Source: Emiliania huxleyi CCMP1516 (taxonomy: Eukaryota; Haptophyta; Isochrysidales; Noelaerhabdaceae). Taken from it: a DNA stretch of 64,000 nucleotides. This document shows positions 33,808 through 43,143 of the stretch, one piece after another. Under the pieces are notes generated by a model, which was not told the origin of the DNA, ran no database searches, and worked only from the letters and a program-made list of their open reading frames with translations. The DNA lies in NCBI RefSeq assembly GCF_000372725.1, contig NW_005200784.1, positions 515,835 through 579,834 of the forward strand, read 5' to 3'. Each line of letters begins with the position of its first letter. Position 1 is the first letter of the stretch. A program made the position numbers and the translations under genes.

Positions 33808-36254
33808 ATGACGACGATCGACTGGCCTCGCTTATCCGTTGCGGCGGCGCAACAGAGCAGAGAGGTATTCGTCGGCTGCGTCGCGCTATTCCTCGCCCTG
33901 CGCACCGTCCTTCGCATCGCCACGGGGCACACCCGGACCGCCGGAGCCGTGACCTCGGGCGAGCAGGTGGTCGGCGATGCCGCGAGCTTGGCGGCGGACG
34001 TGATGGCGTACAACATCGTCTCTCTCGCCTTTGCCTGCTCGAGCAGCGCCCTCGGCGTCTTCGAGTGGCTGGGGCCCATCCACAAGGTCGGCGGCACAGC
34101 CCTCGATCGCTTGTACGGGCGCTCGCCGCTGGCGGAGCGCCTCTGCCGCCTGACCGCGGGCTACGAGTGCTTCAACCTCATCGCCGTCGTGCTGCTGCCC
34201 GAGTACCGCACCGCCGCCTTCATCGGCCACCACGCCGTCACCTGCTTCCTCGGCGTCCTCCCCGGCGCGCATATCCGACCCCCTCCCTGAGCCGTCCCCA
34301 GACCTGCTCGGAGGCCTCGAGTAGGCGTTCTCTCGATGCACCCGTGGTGCCACTACTACGCAACCTTCTTCTTCGGCGTGGCGAGATTTAGCCGAGATGC
34401 GGCCAAGAGCGCCGGGATCTCTTCGGCGTGGCGAGCCTCTCTGGCGGCTGCGTCGGCTCTCCATCAGCCATCACGGTACACAACGTGAATATGAGGCAGT
34501 GTCCGCTGGGCACGTTTTGCTAAGCGTATTTGCGCCTCCGTATTTGCAAATACAGGCGAACAAATAAGGCACGTGAAATCGAGTGTTTTGCTAGCGTATT
34601 TGCCGGGTGGCCGTATTTGCGGCGTCAAAGCAAACTTTTTGCAAGGAGCTCTTTCTCAAAATCTCGTGCACACATGTCCCTACATTATTCACACATGAAT
34701 GCTCACAGGGGGGGGGGGGGCGGTAGCATGTAGCATATGCGCCACACGCCCCGACCGCTCGTCCTCTGGTCCGGCCGCCGGCCTCCGCGGTGGCGGCGAT
34801 GTCGCAGCGCCACCCATCGGCCAGCCCTCAGATCGATCGATCAGCGCTCAAAGTCGGCTTCAGATCCGAGAACGCTGCTGGCGCCGCCGCCGATCCCAGC
34901 GGCGACGCCAGCAGCTTCCTCTGCTCTCCAACGTGCCGAGAAGCGACGCGGGGGTGCTCGGCCCGCAATGCACGACGAAGGGTCCGCCGGGCGCGCGTCG
35001 GCCGGTCCGGTGGCACCCTCTGCGCACGGCTGCCGGGGCCCCGACGACCGCCGTCGCGCCGCCGCTGATGGAGGGGCGGTCAGCGCCGCTGCCGCCGCGC
35101 CGCCGGTGGGAGGGGCACTGGTGGTGGCCTGGGCGGCCCTCCGCCGCCGCTCGACGCGCTGCGAGCAAGGGGAGAGATTGGGGGTCCAGAAGGACGGGGG
35201 GGGGGGGGTGCCCCACAAAACCCGTGAGGCGCCCGGGATTGGGGTTAGGGGGAGGTGCCAGGCGGGATGCAACCCAAGAACACCCATTGTTCATGTCCCG
35301 TCCAAGGGGGAGGGAGGGAAAAGGGGCCGGGAAAGGGGGTAAGGGAAGGCGGCGTGGCCGCTCGTCGACGATGCATCGTCCCACGCATCAGACCCCACAC
35401 AGTGCCACGTCTGCATTCGCAACAATGAGCGAGACGAGCGAGGACGATCACCCGCCCAGCCAAAGTACGCACGCGGAGCGCGCGAGTAGCGTGCATGGGC
35501 CCGCGTAGAGCACCACCAGCCGCCCCTCCGACCACTTCATACTCTTCGCCTTGGAGGAAGGCTCCACCTCCACCACGTCGGGCTCGGGGCCGGCCGTGCC
35601 CGCCGTCCCGCCGACGCCCGCCCCAGTCTGGTCGGCCTGCGAGCGAGGGATGGACGCCGGTGGGTGCCGTGGGCCGGCCGTGGCCGGCTGTGGCCAGCTC
35701 GGGGCCAGATGCGCGCACCATGGTGCGTGGCAAATACAGATACGGCTGTATCTGTATGCGTGGCAAATACTGTTGCACGCGTCTCCGGAACTGCCGTATT
35801 TGCGCATACAGGGAGACATACAGCGGCAAATACGCTTAGCAAAACACCTCTGCTGTGTACGCAGGCGAGCCTCTCCAGCGTGCCGCTCTGCGTGGGCGAG
35901 CTCTTCAGCGCGGCGGGGCTCGAGGCCCTCGTCGAGGCGTCCAAGCCGCCCTTCGTGCTGCTCTTCCTGCTGCTGCGCACCGCCTACTGGCCGTACGTCT
36001 CGGCCGGCTTCTGGCAGGACTCGCTCTGGGCGCTGGCCAAGCCCCGCGACCGCGCGCACTCCCTCGTCGCGTACGCGGCTCTGCTGGGCGCCAATGTCTT
36101 CCTCACCGGGCTGCAGGTGTTCTGGACTGGGCAGATATGCGCCGCGGTCGGAGAGGCGTTGGGCCATGCCCTGTGGGTATTCGGAGGACAGGACCCAGGT
36201 CCCAGGATTGCGGCTGAACCAAATCTTTATCTTATTGCGAATTTTATTAGGTAG
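33808..36254 (+). CDS. TLC-domain multi-pass membrane protein
   Basis: Exons 33808-34264, 34325-34380 and 35865-36254. Spliced sequence across the joins reads HHAVTCFLGVLPGVLSMHPW and FFFGVASLSSVPLCVGELFS. About six hydrophobic segments, and a central HH within FIGHHAVTCFLG followed by HPWCHYYATFFF, fit the TRAM/LAG/CLN8 (TLC) domain of ceramide-synthase-like and TMEM56-like proteins. The lipid substrate is unknown. Both introns have GC donors (G|GCGCGC and GTG|GCGAGA) whose first bases repeat the next exon start. Intron 2 is 1,484 bp because it contains a TIR element. The upstream frame stays open to 33406 with a further hydrophobic stretch, so ATG 33565 is an alternative start. Confidence 0.7.
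34514..35845. mobile_element. 1.33-kb element with 20-bp perfect TIRs inside the TLC gene intron
   Basis: GTTTTGCTAAGCGTATTTGC at 34514-34533 and its exact complement at 35826-35845. Additional GTATTTGC motifs sit just inside both ends (34540-34620, 35725-35815), like subterminal repeats. A 2-bp AC flanks both sides. No transposase was recognised, so it is probably non-autonomous. It ends 19 bp before exon 3. Confidence 0.75.
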
Positions 36255-36368
36255 GCGTATATGAATATGTGCGTGGGTATGGTGTCGCGTTCATTTTAGC
36301 TCCGAGTAGAGGGGCACGTCAATTGGGGGGGGGGGGGGGGAAATAAAACAATAAATCACCTCGCTCTC

Positions 36369-36950
36369 ATACGAGCGTCATCTTGTAGTGAACAGGCCGA
36401 CTTCGCGGTTTGAGCGCCCAGCGCAGACCGACCGACCGCAGGGGGGGTCCGGTCGGCGGCCGCGGAAGACCGCAAACCGCAGGGGGGGTCCGGTCGGTCG
36501 GAGCGCAGACCGAGGGGGGGGTCGGTCGGGTTGGCTCGAGGGTCACACCGCACACGCTCGCCGCAGCTGTGAATAAATTAGTATCTCGAAATACTAGAGA
36601 CACCAAGCGACCTCTCCCCGTCTAATCACTCCTCGTGACGTCGTCCGAGTTGCTGAGCTCGAGACCGCGCTCAGGATTGGGTCGGAACACGAGCTCGTCC
36701 ATGTCCACGCTCTGGTCGTCGTCGTCGTCCATGATTAGCTTCGCCGGCGACACACTGTAGCCGTTGACGAGCCGCTTGAGCGCGGCCAGCACCTCCTTCT
36801 GCCGGCCGCGCGCCCACGGGGGCAGCGTGCAGTAGAACTCCTCGAAGGTGAACTGCTCCTCCTCCGACTCCAAGAAGAGGTCCACCTCCCCCTCTCCACC
36901 TCCGTCGTGAGGTTGATCTGTAGCTTGAGGGGTGTGTCGCTGCTGTCGCT

Positions 36951-36992
<42 letters not shown>

Positions 36993-37564
36993 CGCCTCCG
37001 CCTCCTCCTCCGCCTCCGCCTCCTCCTCGCCCTCGCCCTCGTTCTCCGAATCGGACGGATCGCCTAAGCTCTGCCCGCGCGAAAATTTGGAGACGTGAAG
37101 ACCGGGTGCGAGGCAGATCATGTTGCCGGCATAGCTCTGCCCGCGCGCAACGCGCAGCATGTCGCGATTAACTGAGTTGCTCCAGAAGCGGCGTCCATCG
37201 ATTGCCATTCGCTGTCGCTTGGGCGACTCGGAAGCCGATGAGCCCGGTGACGGCGGCGGCGATGTGTCGATCCACTCTGGCAAGTCATCGTAGTCATCGG
37301 AAGGGACGATGCGCGGTGACTAGTTTTCATAGTGAAAACCGGCGATTTCAAAGCGCCCGTGGCGGTTCGCGAGAAGGAGGGAGAGCGTTTCAGGGGGCTC
37401 ACGGCAAGGACACCGACCGAGGGGGGGGGTCGGTCGTCACACCTCCCGCCGCCGAGAGAGCGACCGACCGGAGGGGGGGTCCGGTCCACCTCGGGGGCAG
37501 ATCACCGACCGGCGGGGGGGTCCCCACGAAGTAGGGGGGGGTGGGTACAAAGTGACGCTCGTAT
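36369..37564. mobile_element. 1.2-kb TIR element with G-run subterminal repeats and an internal gene
   Basis: ATACGAGCGTCATCTTGTA at 36369-36387 is complementary to 37546-37564 (17 of 19). Inside each end lie three copies of a motif like GACCGACCG-N-GGGGGGG-TCCGGTCGG (36425-36535 and 37405-37525), all in the same orientation. Such subterminal repeat clusters are usual in DNA transposons. The internal minus-strand frame at 36622-37283 is listed separately. No target duplication was identified. Confidence 0.6.
36622..37283 (-). CDS. Acidic unrecognised protein inside the TIR element, frame broken
   Basis: Reads SPPPSPGSSASESPKRQRMA, then a long Glu/Asp run, LKLQINLTTE, and in another frame VDLFLESEEEQFTFEEFYCT, LPPWARGRQKEVLAALKRLV and DDDDQSVDMDELVFRP. 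Joining the halves requires skipping 14 nt (36899-36886), which are flanked by direct repeats GGAGGTGGA. The first in-frame ATG is 37208; the frame is open upstream to about 37320. The 14 nt are too short for an intron, so this is either a frameshifted copy or a sequencing fault. It is not a recognisable transposase. A nuclear-type acidic protein is possible. Confidence 0.5.
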
Positions 37565-38472
37565 CACAGAGTGATTTGGGCTCGGCAGCTTGTCAGCCCT
37601 CAGCCGAAGCTGGGGCCGGTCCCGTAGGCGTAGCCGAGAAGAGAGCCCGCGCCAGTGAGTTCGACGCGGTCGAGGGGAGAGGCCTTGCGGAGAGGCCAGC
37701 GAGCCGGCGATCGCTGTACTTCATGGTGGTCATCAAGTGACCGGCTGAGCCATTGACGTGCAGCGGACCGCCCGGCTTGCCGGCGAGGCGGCGTGAGCGG
37801 CGCGGCGGGGCAGGAGAGAAAACCCGTGGGCCTCCTTACCCGCGTTTTTCTTTCTTTCTAAAATGCTCCTTTAGGAGTCTTTAGGCGGCTCTCGGTCGAG
37901 GAGCGCGACGAGGTGGTCGCGGCGCTCGTGGCGGAGTTCAAGGCGGGGGAGCGGGAGGGATTGCGTTGCTGGGACGCTGGGCGCGGTTCTGTTTGCGGTG
38001 TCCCATTCCCGGGGTGGGAGGATTGGGTGAGGGAGGGGCGGGTCCTCCTCTTTGAGGGGGACCTGGAGGAGTTGCGGAGCGGCCCGGCCCGCGGCGCTGG
38101 CGGGGGGGGCAGGAAGTCCCGCGACGGGCGCCGGCGGGGGGCGCGGCGGTAGCGACGGGGGGGGGAGGGGATGGAGTCGGAGGATGATGGGGATGGTCCT
38201 CTCGGCGAGCACCACGGTGCTCGCGGATTCGACCATCCGCCTGACTAACTACCATTCCGACGACGCCTTCTGTGAGGAGGACGGCATCTGTGAGGGCGAC
38301 GGCTTCTAAGCCGTCGCCTTTGCAGTGCCAGTCCCGTACCCGGTGTCGTGCGAGGGAGTTTTGCTGTAAAATTCTTTCTAAAATGAAAAAGAAATCGCGC
38401 CCACACGCCGGGCCTCTCGATAGTCCGCCGCAAGCCTCTTTGTCCGCCGCTCGTCTCGGCTCGCCAGAGAAT
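37565..38472. other. Intergenic, part of a dispersed repeat
   Basis: 38345-38376 (GTGCGAGGGAGTTTTG plus CTGTAAAATTCTTT) recurs at 43676-43703. No supported gene, although an open plus frame runs into the ankyrin gene. Confidence 0.5.
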
Positions 38473-40920
38473 ATGCGACCGCGACTGCCGCGGTCGTCTG
38501 CAACCGCTCCGCCGCGACGTTTCGTCGGAGTTTCGTTCACAACCGCCGCCGCTTGTTGCGCCGTCGCTGTCTTGTGGGCATCTCGAGGTGGCAACAATGC
38601 ACGGCAGCCGTCACCGCGGAAGCGTGGGCCTGCGACGCCGCTGCACTTCGCCGCGCAAAGGGGTGAGCTCGAGACCGCGCGACGTTTGTTGCAGAGTGGT
38701 GCGCTTGTGGATGCATCGACCAAGCTCGGCGCCACGCCGCTGCATGTCGCAGCCGAGCAGGGCAGGTTCGAGCTGGTCCGGCTCCTCCTGGACGCGGGCG
38801 CAGCGCTCGATGCGCAGACGGATGCCGGCCTCAGTCCGCTGAGCTTTGCGGCCGAGCAGGGTGGAGTGGACATTGCGCGACTCTTGCTCGACAGCGGTGC
38901 GGACGTGGGTGCTTGCACTCACACCGGACACACGCCACTGCACATTGCGGCCCAAAAGGGCGGGCTGGACGTGATGAGCGTGCTGCTGTCTCACGGCGGA
39001 GACACCGACGCGAGGACGGGCTTGGGCCACACGCCGCTGCACCTCGCGGCTCTCACAGGCGAGTCCGACTCGTCACGGCTGCTGCTAGCGCGCGGCGCCG
39101 ACGCAGACGCGCGCAACGCGCAGTCGGGTCACACGCCGTTGCACGTCGCGGCGCAGATGGGCCGGCAGCAAGTCGCAAAACTGCTCCTCGGCCTCGGCGG
39201 CGCGAATGTGGACGCCAAGACGCTGATGGGCCACACGCCGCTGGCCGTCGCCCTAGAGGAGGGCAATGACGAGCTGGCGCGCCTCCTGCTGTCCAAGGGA
39301 GCGGATGCGTCGGCCAACGACAGCCGCGGCATCACGCCTCTGCACGTGGCGGCCGGGCGCGGCGCTTCAAAAATGATCGCGGAGCTGCTCCGCCGCGGCG
39401 CCGAGGTGAACGCGCGCACCTCGTTTGGCCTCTCGCCTCTCGACCTCGCCGTCTACAGGGCGCCCACCGCAGGCGGCGCTCCGCTCGCCGGCGGCACTCT
39501 CTCGGCCGACGGCTCGCCGGGCGCCGGTGCCAAGGTGCTCCGCCTGCTGGATCCGCTCCCGGCGGTCGAGGCGCTGCTCGACGGCGGTGCGGCGGTCGTG
39601 ACGGCCCACCCTTGGACCGGCCAGACGGCGCTGCACGCGTTTGCGTATCTCGGCCGCGAGGCATGGAGCGAGCTGATGCTGCGCAGAGGCGGCGAGCGCG
39701 CGGCCAGCGACGACGCGCGGTGCCACGTCCATCGCGGCGACGGCCTCGAGCAGCGTGCGCAGTCGACGGGCCGGCTGGCGCCCGCGACGCCGCAGCGCCT
39801 CGCGCGCCTGCGTGGCGCCGCCTCCGAGGCGTACCGCGCGGCGATCCGACTCGCGCCGAGCAGCGCCACGGCCTACGAGCGGCTCGGCGCTGTCGAGGCG
39901 CGGCTTGCGGACTCGCTCGGCGAACACCAGGTCGAGTTCTCGCCCCAACTTCGGTCTCTATCACACACCCCCACCCCACACCCGCGCATCACACAGTCTC
40001 TATCACACCCCCCACCCCACACCCGCGCATCACAGGTGCGCAGCCTGACGGCATTTGAGCACGCGTGGCGCCTCCGACCGGAGGGCGGGGCGGGCATGGC
40101 GGCCTTTGCGCGGGCAGGAGTCGACATGGCCCTCGCCGGCATCGGCGCGCACGAGGCGGCCGCACGCCCGGCGCGGACGGTGGGCGAGCTTAGCGTGAGG
40201 GACGCCGGCGCGGCGGGCGCCACGCGACGTGCCCTCAGTTTGTGGCGCACGCAGGGCGTCGTCGTCTTCCCCGCGCTCCTCGCGCCCGCAGACGTGCGTG
40301 CGCTGCAGTCGCACGCGCGTGCCGACGGCGCCGAGCAGGAGGCGCCGGTGGACCGCACCGCCAACATCCGCTCGCCCGCCAACCGCACGCTTCGGGCGAT
40401 CCCGGTCGCGCACGCCGCCGAGGCCCTCTCGGCGCTCGCGGCAAGGCTCGACTCGTTCCTCGGCTACGCGCTGCAGAGCCGCCGCCGCCTACTCCTCGAG
40501 ATTGGGCTGATGCGCGTGCTGGCGGGTGCGGCCGACCAAGGGTGGCATCGAGACGACGGCATCCTTGATGGGCGCATCGCGTCCGTGCAGATCGCCCTCG
40601 TCGACACGGCGGCGGAGCAGGGCGCCCTCGAGGTGCTACCCGCGAGCCACACGCACACGGAGAAGCCTGATGAGGGCGCGGACGGCGTGGCGGTGGCCGT
40701 GCCCGCCGGCTCGGTCACGGTGTACACGCCGAACGTGGTGCACCGCGGCAGGGCCAACGCGCTCCGCGAGACGCGCTTGTCGCTCGTGCTCACCGTGATG
40801 GGGGCGAGCGGTTTGGTGCCCAACGGTATCCCGCTTGCCGTCCAGCCGGAGGACGCGGGGCGATGGTGGCTCGAGGGAGGAGAGTTGCGCGAGGTGGACC
40901 CAACGGGCGGAGAGCATTAG
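38473..40920 (+). CDS. Ankyrin-repeat / TPR-like / phytanoyl-CoA dioxygenase-type protein
   Basis: ATG 38473 gives MRPRLPRSS then a hydrophobic anchor (FTTAAACCAVAVLWA); ATG 38383 is an in-frame alternative. About nine ankyrin repeats follow (ATPLHFAAQRGELETARRLL and so on, residues 55-370). A TPR-like helix pair follows (AYRAAIRLAPSSATAYERLG), then a 2-oxoglutarate/Fe(II) dioxygenase domain of the PhyH type. Its HxD is in QGWHRDDGILDG, the distal His in TVYTPNVVHRGRAN, and the Arg in TRLSLVLTV. A GT-AG intron (39931-40035, 105 nt, itself a tandem duplication) separates GEHQ and VRSLTAFEHA; it is in frame, so retention would add 35 residues. 780 residues. PhyH enzymes hydroxylate lipids or proteins; the ankyrin array may present a protein partner. 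Confidence 0.85.
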   Translation: MRPRLPRSSATAPPRRFVGVSFTTAAACCAVAVLWASRGGNNARQPSPRKRGPATPLHFAAQRGELETARRLLQSGALVDASTKLGATPLHVAAEQGRFELVRLLLDAGAALDAQTDAGLSPLSFAAEQGGVDIARLLLDSGADVGACTHTGHTPLHIAAQKGGLDVMSVLLSHGGDTDARTGLGHTPLHLAALTGESDSSRLLLARGADADARNAQSGHTPLHVAAQMGRQQVAKLLLGLGGANVDAKTLMGHTPLAVALEEGNDELARLLLSKGADASANDSRGITPLHVAAGRGASKMIAELLRRGAEVNARTSFGLSPLDLAVYRAPTAGGAPLAGGTLSADGSPGAGAKVLRLLDPLPAVEALLDGGAAVVTAHPWTGQTALHAFAYLGREAWSELMLRRGGERAASDDARCHVHRGDGLEQRAQSTGRLAPATPQRLARLRGAASEAYRAAIRLAPSSATAYERLGAVEARLADSLGEHQVEFSPQLRSLSHTPTPHPRITQSLSHPPPHTRASQVRSLTAFEHAWRLRPEGGAGMAAFARAGVDMALAGIGAHEAAARPARTVGELSVRDAGAAGATRRALSLWRTQGVVVFPALLAPADVRALQSHARADGAEQEAPVDRTANIRSPANRTLRAIPVAHAAEALSALAARLDSFLGYALQSRRRLLLEIGLMRVLAGAADQGWHRDDGILDGRIASVQIALVDTAAEQGALEVLPASHTHTEKPDEGADGVAVAVPAGSVTVYTPNVVHRGRANALRETRLSLVLTVMGASGLVPNGIPLAVQPEDAGRWWLEGGELREVDPTGGEH

Positions 40921-41028
40921 CGTCGTCCCGTGACCCCTCAGAAACGTGAAACGCGGCGCTGCGTGAGAGAACAAAAAAGAAATCGCCAGGCCCCGCCCGA
41001 CGTCACCCGCCGAGAGCGTCGTCCGACG

Positions 41029-41796
41029 ATGCGCGACCCATCGCCCTTGCTCGCCTCAAGGCCGTCGCGCCGCTACCTCAACCCGAGTCACAAGCCCGCG
41101 TGGTATGCGGCTCGGCAAAAGACAATCACTCGCGCCCAGAAGCGGGTCGAGCGCAGGCTGTGGCCGATCTTCGGCCTCGCCTTCGCCTTTGACCGCCGCA
41201 TCGATCTAGACGCCGCCTTTGGCCGCTCCGCTGTGGACCGCTCGGCGCTCGTGCTTGAGATTGGGTGCGGCTCCGGCGAGGCGCTGTGCTCGCTTGCGGC
41301 GTCGCACCCGGACGCCGACTTTGTCGGTGTCGACTGGTTCCGAGGCGGGCTTGCTGCCGCCATGCAGGGCCTCGACGAGGCTGGTGCCGCCGCCAACGCG
41401 CGGCTGGTGCGGGCGGACGCGGCGACTCTGCTGCGCGACGGCCTGGAGGCGCGGCGCGCGCTCGACGAGGTGCTCGTCTTCTTCCCGGACCCGTGGCGCG
41501 GCTCCGAGGGGAGGCGTATCGTGCGACCCGAAGTGGTGCAGTCCCTCTCGCCGCTTATGCAGGACGGCGGCCGGCTGCACCTCGCAACCGATGTCGAGGG
41601 CTACGCCGACGAGGCACGCGCGGTCCTCGCGAGCTGCTGCGACGCGGAGGCGCGCTGGGAGGAGGTGGCGTGCGACTGCTGCCTGCCGCGGCCGTCGACC
41701 AAGTATGAGCGCGACGGGATCGCGGCGGGGCGGGGCGTGAACGACGTGTGCTGGAGGTTTGTGCGAGGGAGCGTCGTGCGCGGCTGCGGGGACTGA
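41029..41796 (+). CDS. trmB: tRNA (guanine-N7-)-methyltransferase
   Basis: One exon, 255 residues. The SAM-binding motif LVLEIGCGSGEAL is at about residue 75, VGVDWFRGGL at about 105, and the family hallmark VFFPDPWRGSEGRRIV at about 150. A C-terminal TKYERDGIAAGR fits the TrmB motif xKFExxG. The enzyme makes m7G46 in the tRNA variable loop. The N-terminus lacks a clear organelle signal. In a eukaryote with a TrmB-type single-chain form it may be organellar or nuclear-encoded plastid; not decidable here. It starts 108 bp after the stop of the dioxygenase gene on the same strand. Confidence 0.9.
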   Translation: MRDPSPLLASRPSRRYLNPSHKPAWYAARQKTITRAQKRVERRLWPIFGLAFAFDRRIDLDAAFGRSAVDRSALVLEIGCGSGEALCSLAASHPDADFVGVDWFRGGLAAAMQGLDEAGAAANARLVRADAATLLRDGLEARRALDEVLVFFPDPWRGSEGRRIVRPEVVQSLSPLMQDGGRLHLATDVEGYADEARAVLASCCDAEARWEEVACDCCLPRPSTKYERDGIAAGRGVNDVCWRFVRGSVVRGCGD

Positions 41797-41996
41797 AAGG
41801 TCCGCGTGCGCCATCGGTAACCCCCCCCCCCCCTTCCTTTTTGCTTTTACCCTCCCGAGAGAGGTGGGTCGTTTTATGTATTGTTTGCACTCATCACTTG
41901 ACACGTATGATATTCCACACATCATGCATGTGTTGTACAGACACAGACACGAACCGAATACACAGCAGAACCTCACATATTACACGGTAAGCGCCG

Positions 41997-43143
41997 TCAC
42001 CGCGGCGCCGCCCATCCGTCCCAAGGCAGCGGCCCGCCATACGGGAGGCGCAAGCACTGCGAGATGAGCGGCGCGAGCGCAGGGCAGCCGAGCGGGTAGC
42101 TGACAGTCCGGCGGAACGGGTTGCGCGCCTCCCGCTTTGCGCGCAGCCCGGCGTCGTGGCAGCCTGCGTGTTGAGTACACCAGCATATCAGGGTGGCGGG
42201 AATACAGCTGTGCGCCGAGTCTTCGGAGCGCCGCGTGGATACGAGGGGTACGAGTACGGTGAATACAGCGGAATGCGGCCGAAGACAGCGGATACGTGTC
42301 CTCTCGAGCGCCACCAGGAGTACAAGAATACGTCTTCCGCTTCTAGGCGGCGCTGCCATACGGGTCCGACTCAAACGGCTTTGCGGAGTGCGCCGTCTCG
42401 CCCTGGGTCACGGCGGCGGTCAGGCCGGGCGGGTCCACGCCCACAAAGTGGAAGCGGTGGCGCGGGAAGCGGAGCGCGGCGCGGTGCAGCTCCTGGAAGC
42501 GCCGCCGCTTGAAGCCGAAGGAGACCACGGTGATGGTCTGAGGGTAGCGGCCCGTGAGCTCGTTGAAGCGGCAGACGGAGAAGAGCAGGTTCTCGAGCGA
42601 GTCCCGGGCTTGCTCCTCGAGGTGCACCCGCGGCTGCACCTGCGGCAGCCCGAACCATCCCTCCGCCTCGGCCGCCTCCCAGTAGGAGAGCGCCTCAGAG
42701 CGCGGGCCGGCGGCGGCGCGGGTCTGCCCTCCCGAGAAGAGGACGAGCGAGCGGTTGTCGGCCGCGGCGAGCTCGACCCCCTTGTGGATGTGCTCGATCA
42801 TCGTCGTCAGCTGCCCGTGCTGGAACGGCTCGAGGAACCACGACGCCTCGCGCTCGACGGCACCGCCTCCGTGGTCGAGCGCTGTGAACACGGCGTGGCC
42901 GGCGACGACGACGAGGTGCGTGGCGCGTCGCAGCGCCTCCTCGGGCGGAGGGAGCAGCGCGTCGGCGGCGGCGGAGCTGCTGCCCGCCGCGTGCACGTGC
43001 TCCTCCGCCTCGCGCAGCACCGCCGGCAAAACGAGCGTGGCAGCGGCGCACAACGCCGCAGCGACAACCTTGTGGCGCCGTCTCCACGACAACTTTGGGA
43101 AGGGCCTGCCGCTGCCCATGAGAGGCGCTGTCTCCTCTCGCAT
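41997..43143 (-). CDS. DUF218-family membrane-anchored protein
   Basis: Exons 43143-42357 and 42163-41997. An N-terminal anchor (KVVAAALCAAATLVLP) is followed by THLVVVAGHAVF, RSLVLFSGGQTR, ARDSLENLLFSVCRFNELTG and ITVVSFGFKRRRFQELH, the usual DUF218 (YdcF-like) order. The C-terminal block (KREARNPFRRTVSYPLGCPA, LAPLISQC) is found only after splicing. It matches the eukaryotic DUF218 tail with RNPF and LPW, so the intron 42356-42164 (193 nt, GC-AG, donor G|GCAGCG) is well supported. Function of the family in eukaryotes is not established. The intron is homologous to intron 1 of the J-domain gene. Confidence 0.85.
42164..42356 (-). mobile_element. Introner-like intron in DUF218 gene
   Basis: A 193-nt GC-AG intron. 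It shares CCTAGAAGCGGAAG near the 5' end, CGCTCGAGAGGACACG in the middle and GTATTC motifs with 44942-45162 in the same order and same orientation relative to the host gene. Confidence 0.7.
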
